Shown here: piece after piece, positions 1 to 8,603 of the stretch | Numbering within the stretch: position 1 is the first letter of the stretch | Layout: every line of letters begins with the position of its first letter | Assembly (NCBI GenBank): GCA_949294455.1 | Contig: CASFHD010000011.1 | Span: 1 to 39,060 of the forward strand | DNA length: 39,060 nucleotides | Direction of reading: 5' to 3' | Source: an uncultured Christensenella sp. | GTDB lineage: Bacteria > Bacillota > Clostridia > Christensenellales > UBA1242 | Notes under the pieces: generated by a model | The model's input: the letters and a program-made list of their open reading frames with translations, nothing else | Databases searched by the model: none | Told to the model about the DNA's origin: nothing | Program-made: the position numbers and the translations under genes

Positions 1-166
1 ATTTATTTTTATAAATATTTTCATAATTAATCATTTATAATATAATCTTTAATTTAAATTATTAATTAAATTTTTTTATTTTTTTAATTATTAAATTTTG
101 ATAAAAAGAAAAATAAAATCTTTAATTACATAGTAATAGGTTGCGAAAAAAATCATATATTTTAAT

Positions 167-415
167 ATGGTCAAGTTGACTGAGATTAAAAAAAATTATA
201 AAGTTGTAATTAATAATGTAAATCTAGATGACAAAAAACTTTTGAATTATTTAGAAAGTTTAGGATTTGTTTCAGGTATAACATTGAAAGTTTTAGATTA
301 TTCAATTTTAAAGAAAAATTTGCTTGTTGAGTTAATCGGGGCAATGTATGTAATTGATTATAATGTAGCAAAAAATATTTGGGTGGATTATGAAAAAGAT
401 TCTTTTAGTAGGTAA
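167..415 (+). CDS. feoA: FeoA domain protein (ferrous iron transport accessory)
   Basis: An 82-residue protein with the size and layout of a stand-alone FeoA (SH3-like) domain: a polar N-terminal strand, a 'LESLGFVSG' turn and the closing 'VELIGAMYVI' strands. Known FeoA proteins are small cytosolic partners of FeoB. The last 26 nt overlap the start of feoB, which supports both the identity and translational coupling. No clear Shine-Dalgarno site precedes the ATG. A TATATT box at 156-161 ends 5 nt before the start, so the transcript may be leaderless or nearly so, but no good -35 box was found. No convincing Fur-type operator was seen upstream. The sequence is divergent, so the call leans on context. 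Confidence 0.8.
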   Translation: MVKLTEIKKNYKVVINNVNLDDKKLLNYLESLGFVSGITLKVLDYSILKKNLLVELIGAMYVIDYNVAKNIWVDYEKDSFSR

Positions 416-2267
416 TCCTAATGTGGGTAAGACTACCATTTTTAATGCTATTACAAAACAGCACGAACACATAGGCAATTGGAACGGCGTTACTGTTGAT
501 GCAAGTTCGTTTGTTTTTAAATATAAAAATGATGAATATGAATTAATTGATTTGCCTGGAATTTATAGTATGAATCCTTATTCAATTGAAGAAGGTGTAA
601 GTGTTGATAGTATAAAACAAAATCCAGATGCTGTCATATTATATATTTTATCTACAGATTGTTTTTATAGAAATTTGTTTTTACTTGAAGAATTAAAGAA
701 TTATCCAAACGACATTGTTGTAATTTTAAATGTAAACAGTAAAAACTTTAATATAAATAATGATAAACTAAAAAAAATTATTTCTTTAGATAAAATAATT
801 ATTGTAAAAAATAAAAAATTAAATAAAGTAGAGTTATTTAAAAATATTAACAGTAAAAAAAATATAAATATAATTAAAAAAAATAATTTAAATAATACAG
901 AAATTTATAATAAAATTACAAAAAATCTCAATAAAAACTATAATAATTGCAATTTTCTTAATAAAATATTTAAAAATAAAATTTTTTTAATGCTTTTTTC
1001 CTTATTTTATTTTTTATTTATTTTTTATTTTACATTTTCTAGTGTTGGGGTATTTTTATCAGATTTAATTTCAGACAATCTAAATTTATTTTTTAATTTC
1101 ATTTTAAATATAATTAATTTAAATAATGTATTCCTTTTAAATTTTATATCTGACGGCGTATTATCGCCTATTATTTCAGTTATTTCATTTGCTCCTCAAA
1201 TATTCTTTTTGAATATGTTTATGAAAATATTTGAAGAGACAGGTGTTCTATCTAGGCTGGCTTTTTATACTGATGACATATTAAGAAAAGTTGGATTGAA
1301 TGGTAGAAGTATATATACTTTATTGTTAGGATTTGGTTGCGGAAGTGTTGCTTGTGTAACTGCAAAATCTAACACAGATGAAAATGTAAAAATAAGAACT
1401 GCTATGGTTACTCCTTTTATGAGTTGCAGTGCAAAACTTCCAGTGTATTTTGCTTTAACTTCAGTTTTCTTTGGCGTTAGAAATTTTTGGATAATTATAA
1501 TGCTATATTTAATTGGCGTATTTGTGGCATTGGCTTGTTCTAAATTTTATGAAAAGAAAATGAGAAGTTTTGAAAAAAATAATTTTATAATGGAAGTAAC
1601 ACGAATAAAAATGCCTGACTATAAATTAGTACTAGTTGATAGTTGTCAAGCGGTTTTTCATTTTATAACAAAAATTTTTAAAATTGTTTTGGTTGTTAGT
1701 GCTTTAGTTTGGTTATTGTCTCATTTGCAATTAAACTTTTCATTTACTTTTGACATCTCAAATTCAATATTATATAAGTTTTCTAAATTAATATCATTTA
1801 TATTTGTCCCAATAGGATTAGATAATCCTGCTATAATTGTAACTTTGATTGTAGGGGTGCTTGCAAAAGAATTGATTTTATCTACCATGGTACTATTGAA
1901 TTCGACTACAATAAATGAATTAGGAAATTCAATTCTATCAGGGCAATCACTCATTAGTTTAAATATTTACAGTGTTTTAAGTTTGCTAGTGTTCATACTA
2001 TTATATGTTCCTTGTTTGTCTAATTTAAGCGTTTTAAAAAAAGAATTGCCAAAAAAATATTTTAATTTGTCAATCATTACTCATTTGTCAGTTGCATATA
2101 TAATGTCGTTTATCGTCTATAATTTAGCGAGATTTCAATCTTTTAATAGAATTATAATCATTTGTATTTTTATAATTTTAATGGTTTTGCTTTTATTTAA
2201 AATCTTAAAAAATCAAAAAAATTGTTGTAAATGTTTAAAAAAATCTTGTAAAAATTGCAAAAAGTGA
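390..2267 (+). CDS. feoB: Ferrous iron transporter FeoB with degenerate G domain
   Basis: A 625-residue protein made of an N-terminal G domain (about residues 1-130), an Asn/Lys-rich linker (about 130-190) and a polytopic membrane part. Visible motifs are the P-loop GNPNVGKTT, the G3 DLPG, and two FeoB core signatures, GFGCGSVACVTAK and PFMSCSAKLPVY, which correspond to the Gate regions of the Fe(II) channel. The G4 motif, normally N-x-x-D, reads LNVNSKN, so the guanine-specifying Asp is absent, and no clear G5 is seen. The tail is Cys-rich (CCKCLKKSCKNCKK), as in many Bacillota FeoB proteins. Start: the ATG follows GGGTGG and overlaps feoA. Expected role is Fe(II) uptake across the inner membrane. 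The length is somewhat short for the family. Confidence 0.93.
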   Translation: MKKILLVGNPNVGKTTIFNAITKQHEHIGNWNGVTVDASSFVFKYKNDEYELIDLPGIYSMNPYSIEEGVSVDSIKQNPDAVILYILSTDCFYRNLFLLEELKNYPNDIVVILNVNSKNFNINNDKLKKIISLDKIIIVKNKKLNKVELFKNINSKKNINIIKKNNLNNTEIYNKITKNLNKNYNNCNFLNKIFKNKIFLMLFSLFYFLFIFYFTFSSVGVFLSDLISDNLNLFFNFILNIINLNNVFLLNFISDGVLSPIISVISFAPQIFFLNMFMKIFEETGVLSRLAFYTDDILRKVGLNGRSIYTLLLGFGCGSVACVTAKSNTDENVKIRTAMVTPFMSCSAKLPVYFALTSVFFGVRNFWIIIMLYLIGVFVALACSKFYEKKMRSFEKNNFIMEVTRIKMPDYKLVLVDSCQAVFHFITKIFKIVLVVSALVWLLSHLQLNFSFTFDISNSILYKFSKLISFIFVPIGLDNPAIIVTLIVGVLAKELILSTMVLLNSTTINELGNSILSGQSLISLNIYSVLSLLVFILLYVPCLSNLSVLKKELPKKYFNLSIITHLSVAYIMSFIVYNLARFQSFNRIIIICIFIILMVLLLFKILKNQKNCCKCLKKSCKNCKK

Positions 2268-2354
2268 TAAAAAATATAAAAATAATCAAAAAATTTAAAA
2301 ATTTGTGCCATATTTTAGTTCTTTTCGTGTATTAGTTAATTTATAAAACCCTTG

Positions 2355-2383
2355 TTGATTAATTAAAAAAAATGTGTTATATT
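2355..2383 (+). promoter_or_regulatory. Sigma-A promoter of the DUF512 gene (leaderless)
   Basis: TTGATT at 2355-2360, a 17-nt spacer and TATATT at 2378-2383 with an upstream TG. The ATG at 2390 lies 6 nt after the -10 box, so transcription should begin at or next to the start codon. Confidence 0.7.
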
Positions 2384-2389
2384 GATAAA

Positions 2390-3661
2390 ATGATAATAAA
2401 AGAAATAAGAAATAATAGCGTAGCAGATGAAATAGGATTAATTAAGGGTGATAATGTTTTAAAATGTAATGGTTTTAATATATCTGACCAATTCGATATT
2501 CAATATATGAATTCATTGAATAAGATGAAATTATTGATAGAACGAAATGGGAAAAAATATAAATGCTATATAGAAAAAGAAGATGATGAAGATTTAGGAA
2601 TAGAATTTGGGGAAATTGATTTTTGTACCAAACTATGCAAGAATAATTGTATATTTTGTTTTGTAAAACAGTTGCCAACAACAACTAGAGAAACCATGCA
2701 ACAAAGAGATGATGATTACAGGTTATCTTTATTGGGAGGTAATTTTATAACTCTTACAAATTTATCAAAAGAAGAATTTAAAAAAATTGCTACATACCGA
2801 CTTAGTCCATTATATGTTTCTGTTCACGCAACTGATGATAAAGTTAGAAATTTTATGATTGGGAGAACTAAACATTTTAATATTTTAAAACACTTAAAAT
2901 TTTTCCAAAAACACAATATAAGTATTCACGCCCAAATAGTTTTGGTCCCAAAAGTCAATGATGGATTGGTTCTTGATAAAACATTAAAGGATTTATTAAA
3001 ATTAGATTGTATAAAATCAATAGGGATTGTACCTGTTGGCGTAACTAAATTTAGAGAAAAAAAGAATTTGTATAAAATCTTTCCAGTTACAAAAGAAGTC
3101 GCTGAAGCGGTCATTTTAACTGCTAATAAATATAATTCAATTAAAAAAATTGTGTTTCCAGCCGATGAATTTTATCTTATTGCAGATATTCCTACTCCAA
3201 ACAACGATTTTTATGGGGATTATGATTTATACGAAGATGGGGTAGGCATTGTAACGAAATTTGAGTATGATTTTGAATATGCCTTAAATGAAATTAAAGA
3301 TTTTGATACTGATAATCAATATCACATTGCGACAGGAGTTCTAGCATACGATACAATTGTAAAGGCGGTTGAAAGGATTGAACATATTGCAAACAAAAAA
3401 TTTATCACCGTTCATAAAATTATCAATAATTATTTTGGAAATAGAATTACAGTTACTGGATTAATAGTAGGCAGTGATTTAATAGAACAATTAAAAGGTA
3501 TAAAAGGAAAGTTGGTGTTATCAGATGTTATGATAAAACCAGAAACTGATTTATTTTTAGATAACACAACAATAGATGATGTAGAAAAAGCATTAGGTGT
3601 TGAAATTATTATATCTAAAAATGACGGATATTCATTTATTGAAACATTCAAAAAGAAATAA
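2390..3661 (+). CDS. PDZ / radical-SAM / DUF512 protein
   Basis: A 423-residue protein. Residues 1-60 form a PDZ-like domain (MIIKEIRNNSVADEIGLIKGD). Next comes a radical-SAM segment with the Cys cluster CKNNCIFC (CX3CX2C) that should bind a 4Fe-4S cluster. The C-terminal DUF512 region holds the TGVLAYDTI and VTGLIVGSDL blocks. This family (COG1625) is widespread in Clostridia, often beside der and plsY; its reaction is unknown. Start choice: an in-frame ATG at 2372 lies upstream of the -10 box and could not be in the mRNA made from this promoter, whereas the ATG at 2390 sits at the predicted transcription start. Here der lies 3.6 kb downstream, with three genes between them. Confidence 0.9.
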   Translation: MIIKEIRNNSVADEIGLIKGDNVLKCNGFNISDQFDIQYMNSLNKMKLLIERNGKKYKCYIEKEDDEDLGIEFGEIDFCTKLCKNNCIFCFVKQLPTTTRETMQQRDDDYRLSLLGGNFITLTNLSKEEFKKIATYRLSPLYVSVHATDDKVRNFMIGRTKHFNILKHLKFFQKHNISIHAQIVLVPKVNDGLVLDKTLKDLLKLDCIKSIGIVPVGVTKFREKKNLYKIFPVTKEVAEAVILTANKYNSIKKIVFPADEFYLIADIPTPNNDFYGDYDLYEDGVGIVTKFEYDFEYALNEIKDFDTDNQYHIATGVLAYDTIVKAVERIEHIANKKFITVHKIINNYFGNRITVTGLIVGSDLIEQLKGIKGKLVLSDVMIKPETDLFLDNTTIDDVEKALGVEIIISKNDGYSFIETFKKK

Positions 3662-3709
3662 TAACAGGAAGGCATATTGTATCTTGAAACTTTCAGAATT
3701 AAATTAAAT

Positions 3710-3740
3710 GAACTCTACAAATGAAGTAAAGTTCTTTTTT
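3710..3740 (+). terminator. Intrinsic terminator after the DUF512 gene
   Basis: Nine-bp stem (GAACTCTAC with GTAAAGTTC, one C-A mismatch) around a 7-nt loop, followed by six T. Confidence 0.65.
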
Positions 3741-3838
3741 AATAATTTTAAAAATAATAAATAAAAGTTTATTTTATGTAATAATTTTATGATTTTTGTT
3801 ATATTTAAAGTATTTGAAACATATTTTTAAAATAACTA

Positions 3839-3891
3839 TTTACAATAATCAAAATATGTGATATAATAAAAAACACACTATTCATTGTGTT
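3839..3891 (+). promoter_or_regulatory. Promoter and 5' leader hairpin of the small gene at 3991
   Basis: TTTACA at 3839-3844, a 17-nt spacer and an extended -10 (TGA TATAAT, 3862-3867). A short hairpin (AACACA with TGTGTT, 3872-3891) lies at the predicted 5' end of the RNA. It is followed by about 100 nt of leader before a strong AAGGAGG site and the ATG at 3991. Confidence 0.6.
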
Positions 3892-3990
3892 CTTTGTGAA
3901 ATTTATAATTGTATCAAGTAAATGAATTAGCGTTACAATATTATTATTTATCTATATTTTGTTATTATAGAAAACTTTAAGGAGGTAAGT

Positions 3991-4245
3991 ATGAATGATT
4001 TTTTAGAGATGTATTTAGTTGCAAAGGCTAAACTAAAAGATGGTGAAAGTAAACCTGAAATATTTAATTTAATTGAAAATGTAATTATAGCAAAAAAAAA
4101 TTATAATCTAGCAGTGATAAATGGTTATGTTGGGATATGTTTAGAAAAATATATAGATCAACTTAATAAAGCAAAAAGAAACTTTTGGTCTTATGTATCT
4201 GCATTTGACGTTGGGGGTTCTTGTGACATTGTAAAGAGTTTATAG
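3991..4245 (+). CDS. Small unknown protein (84 aa)
   Basis: An 84-residue, mostly helical, soluble-looking protein with no signal peptide or membrane segment. A consensus AAGGAGG ribosome-binding site 5 nt before the ATG, and the promoter upstream, indicate a real gene. The central part (about residues 24-70, with 'LIENVIIAKKNYNLA' and 'YIDQLNKAKRNFWSYV') faintly resembles the DUF2508/YaaL pattern of two amphipathic helices. That is an impression only. No function is proposed. The following 207 nt contain an orphan GAAAGGA motif without a usable ORF, possibly the trace of a decayed small gene. Confidence 0.6.
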   Translation: MNDFLEMYLVAKAKLKDGESKPEIFNLIENVIIAKKNYNLAVINGYVGICLEKYIDQLNKAKRNFWSYVSAFDVGGSCDIVKSL

Positions 4246-4452
4246 CACTAATAAACTAAACTATAATTTAACTTTACAATTAAAATAATAAAAGAAAGGA
4301 TAATAAGATACGAAAACAAATGGAATGATAGTTGAAGATAAAAAATATTAAGTTTTATTTGAAATGATGAGCAATATAAATTGTTGTATAAAATATGATA
4401 AACAAGGTGTGGTGAAGGTTGTATAGCAATTTTGTTTTTTAAAAGGAGAAAT

Positions 4453-4776
4453 ATGGCAAAAGTTGAAGAAAATCAAAGTTATTATGATTTCAAAAAAGAT
4501 GCAGCATATATGGCTTTATTTAGATTAATGAATAGTTTTTATGTTCAAAATTTATATTTTAAAAGTATTGATAGTGAAACTAAAAATTTGCTAAACAAAT
4601 TAAGATTTATGAACAATTATAAACGAATTGCAGAAGGTATATTTATAAGAAAAGGACCGTGTGAAGATTACAAAAAATATGTAGATCTTTGCTTGAGTTT
4701 AAAACATAAAATTTTGGATTCTCTATCGAAAAAAGATGTAGAAAAAATATATTCGTTATATCAAAAAAATTTATAG
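4453..4776 (+). CDS. Unknown protein (107 aa)
   Basis: A 107-residue Lys-, Tyr- and Leu-rich protein that looks all-helical and cytosolic, with no recognised motif. The start is set by AAAGGAG 5 nt upstream of the ATG; an in-frame TTG at 4432 lies upstream of this site and is unlikely to be used. It shares orientation with the small gene at 3991, about 200 nt away, and both sit between the DUF512 gene and the helicase, so they may be accessory. No family recognised. Confidence 0.6.
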   Translation: MAKVEENQSYYDFKKDAAYMALFRLMNSFYVQNLYFKSIDSETKNLLNKLRFMNNYKRIAEGIFIRKGPCEDYKKYVDLCLSLKHKILDSLSKKDVEKIYSLYQKNL

Positions 4777-5023
4777 GCAACTATAAATTTTTTTAGTTTA
4801 AAACTTCGATTTGAATCGGTATAATTATTTTAATAATAGTGATTTTTTATTTATGAATTATATTATATTTTAATCATAATAAAATTTTAATTGTACATTA
4901 ATTGAAGACGCTTTGACAAACAAAAAACTATTATAATCATTCATATTAATTTTTAATATACTATGAAACGTTGTGCATAATAAATTTTTTAGTGTTGTAA
5001 TATTGTTTAAATTTAAAATGAAG

Positions 5024-7036
5024 TTAGGTTAAAAATCTTGTTAGATTCTCTTTATAGATATAATCAATTTTATGTAATGCTCTTGTGGTGGCGACATATA
5101 ATAAATTTTTATCTATTAGGCTGTTATAATGAGATTCATCAGCATCAAGAAGTATAACATAATCATATTCTACGCCTTTTGCATTTGTTATAGTTTCAAT
5201 AACTATTTTATTTTTATCCACATTTTTTAACATATTTTCACAATCTTTTGTGGATAAAATTTCTTTAAATTTTAAACACTCATATTCTGTTTTTAAAAGT
5301 ATTGCAATTAAATTGAATCTGTCGTGATTTTGCAATATTTTTTTAACAACTACATTGATATAATCTTTTGATTTTATAAATTCAGGTTCGTCTGATACTC
5401 TTTCAACAGTTTGATAATCATTTGAGCCTATAATTTTAGAAGCAAGCATTGATATTTGTTTTGATGTTCTGTAAGTTTTGGTTAAATAAACTAGGTCAAA
5501 ATTGAACATATCTTTTAAAGTTAACAAATAATTTTTATCTAAACTTTTTTCAATACATTGATTTATATCACCCAAATAAATTCTGCTACAATTCCACAAT
5601 TTTGAAAATAAATAGAGATGACAAGGTGTAAAATCTTGCATTTCATCTATTACAATATATTTTGTCTCGTATTCGTTTTTCAAACCAAACAGTTCATTTT
5701 GAATTATAAGTATTGCAGGAATATCCAAGTAATTTAAATTTTTTTCTATCGGTAAACCTAAATGAGTTAAAAATTCTTCATATAATTTTATTACATTTAA
5801 TTTACCAAACATTTTATAAAGATGTTTTTTTATAATATTTTTGTAATTTTTTTTATTGTTTACATATCCTTGAAGGTTATCGGCGATAACTTCAATTCTA
5901 TTATACACATCTAAATGATTTAGTTTGTTATAAAGTTTTTCTATTTCTTTTTTGTCTATTACAATATAGTCATCTTTTGATATGGCATTTGAATTTAAAA
6001 TTATATCTTGACTTAAAAATCTTTTACGAAGGTCGTTTATTATAAAATCTAGTAACTTATTTAAAAAATCAAAATTTGATTTATAATTAATTATTTTAGA
6101 AATTTTTTCGTCTTGAGTCTTTAAAAAATTATTAATGTAAGTAGTTCTATCTATATATTTTAGTAGATAAAGATTAAAGGCTATATTTTCAAATGTGGTA
6201 GTGTAAGCGTTCTCGTCATTTATTGATGGTAAAACCTGACTAATATAATTTGAAAATTTGTTTGAAGGACTTATTATTAAAATATCAGTACTTTTTAATG
6301 TATTTTTATATTTATATAATAAAAATGATACTCTATGAAGTGCAACAGAAGTTTTTCCACTACCTGCAACTCCTTGTACTAATAAATTGTGATTTAGGTC
6401 GCTACGAATTAGAATGTTTTGTTCTTTTTGAATGGTAGAAACTATATTTTTCATTTTGCTAGTTGTGTTTTTTGATAGTTCTTCTTTCAGTATATCGTCA
6501 TCTATAACCATATTGCTGTCAAAATAATATTTTAGTTTACCATTTTCAATTTTGTATTGTCTTTTTAATGACATATTTCCAGAAATCTTCCCTATTGGAG
6601 CAATGTAAGAAGTTTTACCTATTGTTCCATCATAATAAAGTGAAGATACATCTGCTCGCCAATCGTGAACTAATAGGCTCGAATTTTCTTGAATGCTACC
6701 TAGTCCTATATAGATTATTTTCGGACTTTCAGCCCCTTCTTTTTGAAAATCTACTCGACCAAAATATGCTGAATTTAATTGTTTTAAATATTGTTTTTTT
6801 GTTGACTGTAAACTTTCAATTTGTTTTTCGATATTTTCAATTTTGTTAAATAAATCGCCGCGTTCTTCTGGATTGTTTGATAGTTCATAAGAGAATTCAT
6901 TTATATATTTATGCGTTTCAAATAAAATATTTTGATATTCTTTTAATTTGTCATCTATCAAATTAATAAAATTGTTTAAAGTATTATTGACATTTTCTAA
7001 GTATGTATATTCAAATTCTTTTGATGATGTTTCCAT
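5024..7036 (-). CDS. HelD-type UvrD/Rep-like helicase (superfamily 1)
   Basis: A 670-residue protein. An N-terminal coiled region (about 1-90) precedes the HelD-typical block 'DWRADVSSLYYDG' and 'APIGKISGNMSLKRQY'. Walker A is GVAGSGKTS (about residue 222), with 'ALHRVSFLLY' after it. Walker B is VIDEMQDF (about residue 464), and the UvrD_C-like motifs are 'NAKGVEYDYVILLDAD' and 'LLYVATTRALHKI' near the C-terminus. Known HelD proteins bind RNA polymerase and free stalled or post-termination complexes, so a transcription-recycling role is likely. The start is fixed by AAGGAGAAG just before the ATG. It is the only minus-strand gene between feoA and hup, which suggests an insertion into the DUF512-der neighbourhood. 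Confidence 0.88.
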   Translation of the reverse strand: METSSKEFEYTYLENVNNTLNNFINLIDDKLKEYQNILFETHKYINEFSYELSNNPEERGDLFNKIENIEKQIESLQSTKKQYLKQLNSAYFGRVDFQKEGAESPKIIYIGLGSIQENSSLLVHDWRADVSSLYYDGTIGKTSYIAPIGKISGNMSLKRQYKIENGKLKYYFDSNMVIDDDILKEELSKNTTSKMKNIVSTIQKEQNILIRSDLNHNLLVQGVAGSGKTSVALHRVSFLLYKYKNTLKSTDILIISPSNKFSNYISQVLPSINDENAYTTTFENIAFNLYLLKYIDRTTYINNFLKTQDEKISKIINYKSNFDFLNKLLDFIINDLRKRFLSQDIILNSNAISKDDYIVIDKKEIEKLYNKLNHLDVYNRIEVIADNLQGYVNNKKNYKNIIKKHLYKMFGKLNVIKLYEEFLTHLGLPIEKNLNYLDIPAILIIQNELFGLKNEYETKYIVIDEMQDFTPCHLYLFSKLWNCSRIYLGDINQCIEKSLDKNYLLTLKDMFNFDLVYLTKTYRTSKQISMLASKIIGSNDYQTVERVSDEPEFIKSKDYINVVVKKILQNHDRFNLIAILLKTEYECLKFKEILSTKDCENMLKNVDKNKIVIETITNAKGVEYDYVILLDADESHYNSLIDKNLLYVATTRALHKIDYIYKENLTRFLT

Positions 7037-7182
7037 TCTTCTCCTTATTGATGATTAATTTTATTATACCATAATACTTTTTAGTTGTATAATGATTTTA
7101 TTGTTTGCGATTAGCAATGTTATTGTGGGCAAAGTTCAAGAGTATATAAAACTATGTTAATAAGTTATAATAATTAAAAGTC

Positions 7183-7211
7183 TTGTAAATTGATTAAAAA
7201 TATGTTATATT
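7183..7211 (+). promoter_or_regulatory. Sigma-A promoter of der-plsY
   Basis: TTGTAA at 7183-7188, a 17-nt spacer and extended -10 TGT TATATT (7206-7211), about 30 nt upstream of the der ATG. Confidence 0.65.
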
Positions 7212-7241
7212 GAATTCAAATTTAGTTTGAGGTAGTTGTTA

Positions 7242-8558
7242 ATGAAAAAACCACTTGTTGCTATTGTAGGCAAACCAAATGTAGGTAAAAGCACTTTTTT
7301 CAATAAAGTTGCAGGGAAAAAAATAAGTATTGTTGAGGATTTACCTGGAGTTACTCGTGATAGAATTTATGCAGATGCGGAATGGGCGGGCATAAAATTT
7401 TCAATAGTTGATACAGGTGGCCTTGATTTTTCTAAAAATGATGAGGTTTATACTAACATTTTGAAACAGGCAAGACTTGCTGTGGATTTAGCTGATGTTA
7501 TAGTTTTTTTTGTTGATGGCAAAGAGGGGTTAACTTCAACAGACAGAGATGTTGCAGAATTTTTGAGAAAAACAAAAAAGAAAATAATCTTGGCTGTAAA
7601 CAAATTAGACAATAATGAAATTGAAAAAACATATGAATTTTATGAATTAAATTTAGGACACCCTATACTGTTGTCAGTTGAACAAAGTATTGGGACGGCG
7701 GATTTGTTAGATGAGGTGGTGGCTAATCTTAAAAAAATAGAAATAGATGAAGATACTGACTCATTAAAAATTGCCATTGTAGGCAAGCCAAATGCTGGGA
7801 AAAGCAGTCTTACTAATTGTTTATTAGGAGAAGAAAGAGTTGTGGTAAGTCCTGTCGCTGGCACAACTAGAGATGCCATAGACACACCTTTTAAATACAA
7901 TGGAAAAAATTATACATTAATAGATACGGCTGGACTTAGGAGAAAAAGTAGGATTGAGCCATCTAGTATAGAAAAATATAGTGCGGTAAGAAGTATTGAC
8001 GCTATATCAAGATGTGATGTTGCAGTATTGATGATTGATGCAAGCGTTGGAATAACAGAACAAGATACTAAAATTGCAGGTCTTATAATTGAAGAAAACA
8101 AACCCAATATTATCGTTATCAATAAGTGGGATTTAATTGAGAAAAATAATAAAACAATGAATGAATTTAAGAAAAAATTAGAAACAGATTTTGCATTTAT
8201 GAAATATTTTGTTCCATTATTTATCTCTTGCGAAACTAAACAGCGAATTGGCGAAGTTATGAAAATGGTTGAATATGTTTATGAAAATGCTAATAGAAAT
8301 ATTTCAATGGGTTTATTCAACAATGCTTTAAACAATGCAATAGCACTATCTACTCCACCTATTGTAAAAAATAAAAGATTAAAAATTTTATATGGCAAGC
8401 AGTCTGGAGTGTGTCCTCCTACTTTTGATATATATTGTAATGATGCTTCTATTGTTGACAATTCTTATGCAAGATATATTGAGAATTCTTTAAGAAATGC
8501 TTTTGATTTTAAGGGCACACCAATTAAATTGAATTTTAAAAATAAGTTTGATGAATAA
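7242..8558 (+). CDS. der: Ribosome biogenesis GTPase Der (EngA)
   Basis: A 438-residue protein with the tandem G domains unique to Der. Domain 1 has GKPNVGKST, DTGG and NKLD. Domain 2 has GKPNAGKSS, DTAG and NKWD. A C-terminal KH-like domain follows (about residue 350 onward, with 'GVCPPTFDIYCN'). Der is an essential cytosolic GTPase for 50S subunit maturation. The start is the ATG preceded by GAGG at 9 nt; an upstream in-frame TTG at 7236 is too close to that site. plsY follows after 45 nt, a common clostridial arrangement. Confidence 0.96.
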   Translation: MKKPLVAIVGKPNVGKSTFFNKVAGKKISIVEDLPGVTRDRIYADAEWAGIKFSIVDTGGLDFSKNDEVYTNILKQARLAVDLADVIVFFVDGKEGLTSTDRDVAEFLRKTKKKIILAVNKLDNNEIEKTYEFYELNLGHPILLSVEQSIGTADLLDEVVANLKKIEIDEDTDSLKIAIVGKPNAGKSSLTNCLLGEERVVVSPVAGTTRDAIDTPFKYNGKNYTLIDTAGLRRKSRIEPSSIEKYSAVRSIDAISRCDVAVLMIDASVGITEQDTKIAGLIIEENKPNIIVINKWDLIEKNNKTMNEFKKKLETDFAFMKYFVPLFISCETKQRIGEVMKMVEYVYENANRNISMGLFNNALNNAIALSTPPIVKNKRLKILYGKQSGVCPPTFDIYCNDASIVDNSYARYIENSLRNAFDFKGTPIKLNFKNKFDE

Positions 8559-8603
8559 TCCGAGTAAAATTTTTTGAACATTACGAATTTGGGGGGGGAA
8601 TTA

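Larger units (their letters stand above)
3662..3990 (+). other. Intergenic region: terminator plus promoter and leader of the next gene
   Basis: Gene-free stretch. It holds the intrinsic terminator of the DUF512 gene near its start and a promoter with a 5' leader hairpin in its second half (listed separately). The middle part (about 3741-3838) is plain AT-rich sequence in which nothing was recognised. Confidence 0.6.

Noticed and set aside
1..166. Fur box upstream of feoA
   Set aside because: The AT-rich sequence contains no convincing GATAATGATTATC-like palindrome.
4246..4452. Additional small gene after an orphan GAAAGGA motif
   Set aside because: No usable start codon at the right spacing, and the frame closes after a few codons.
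4911..4936. Promoter TTGACA...TATAAT on the plus strand
   Set aside because: Spacing is only 13 nt and it would point into the opposite-strand HelD gene.
7236..7241. TTG start for der at 7236
   Set aside because: Too close to the GAGG site; the ATG six nt later has proper spacing and matches the family N-terminus.
8574..8603. TTG start for plsY at 8574
   Set aside because: It lies upstream of the G-tract ribosome-binding site; the extra residues are unlike PlsY N-termini.
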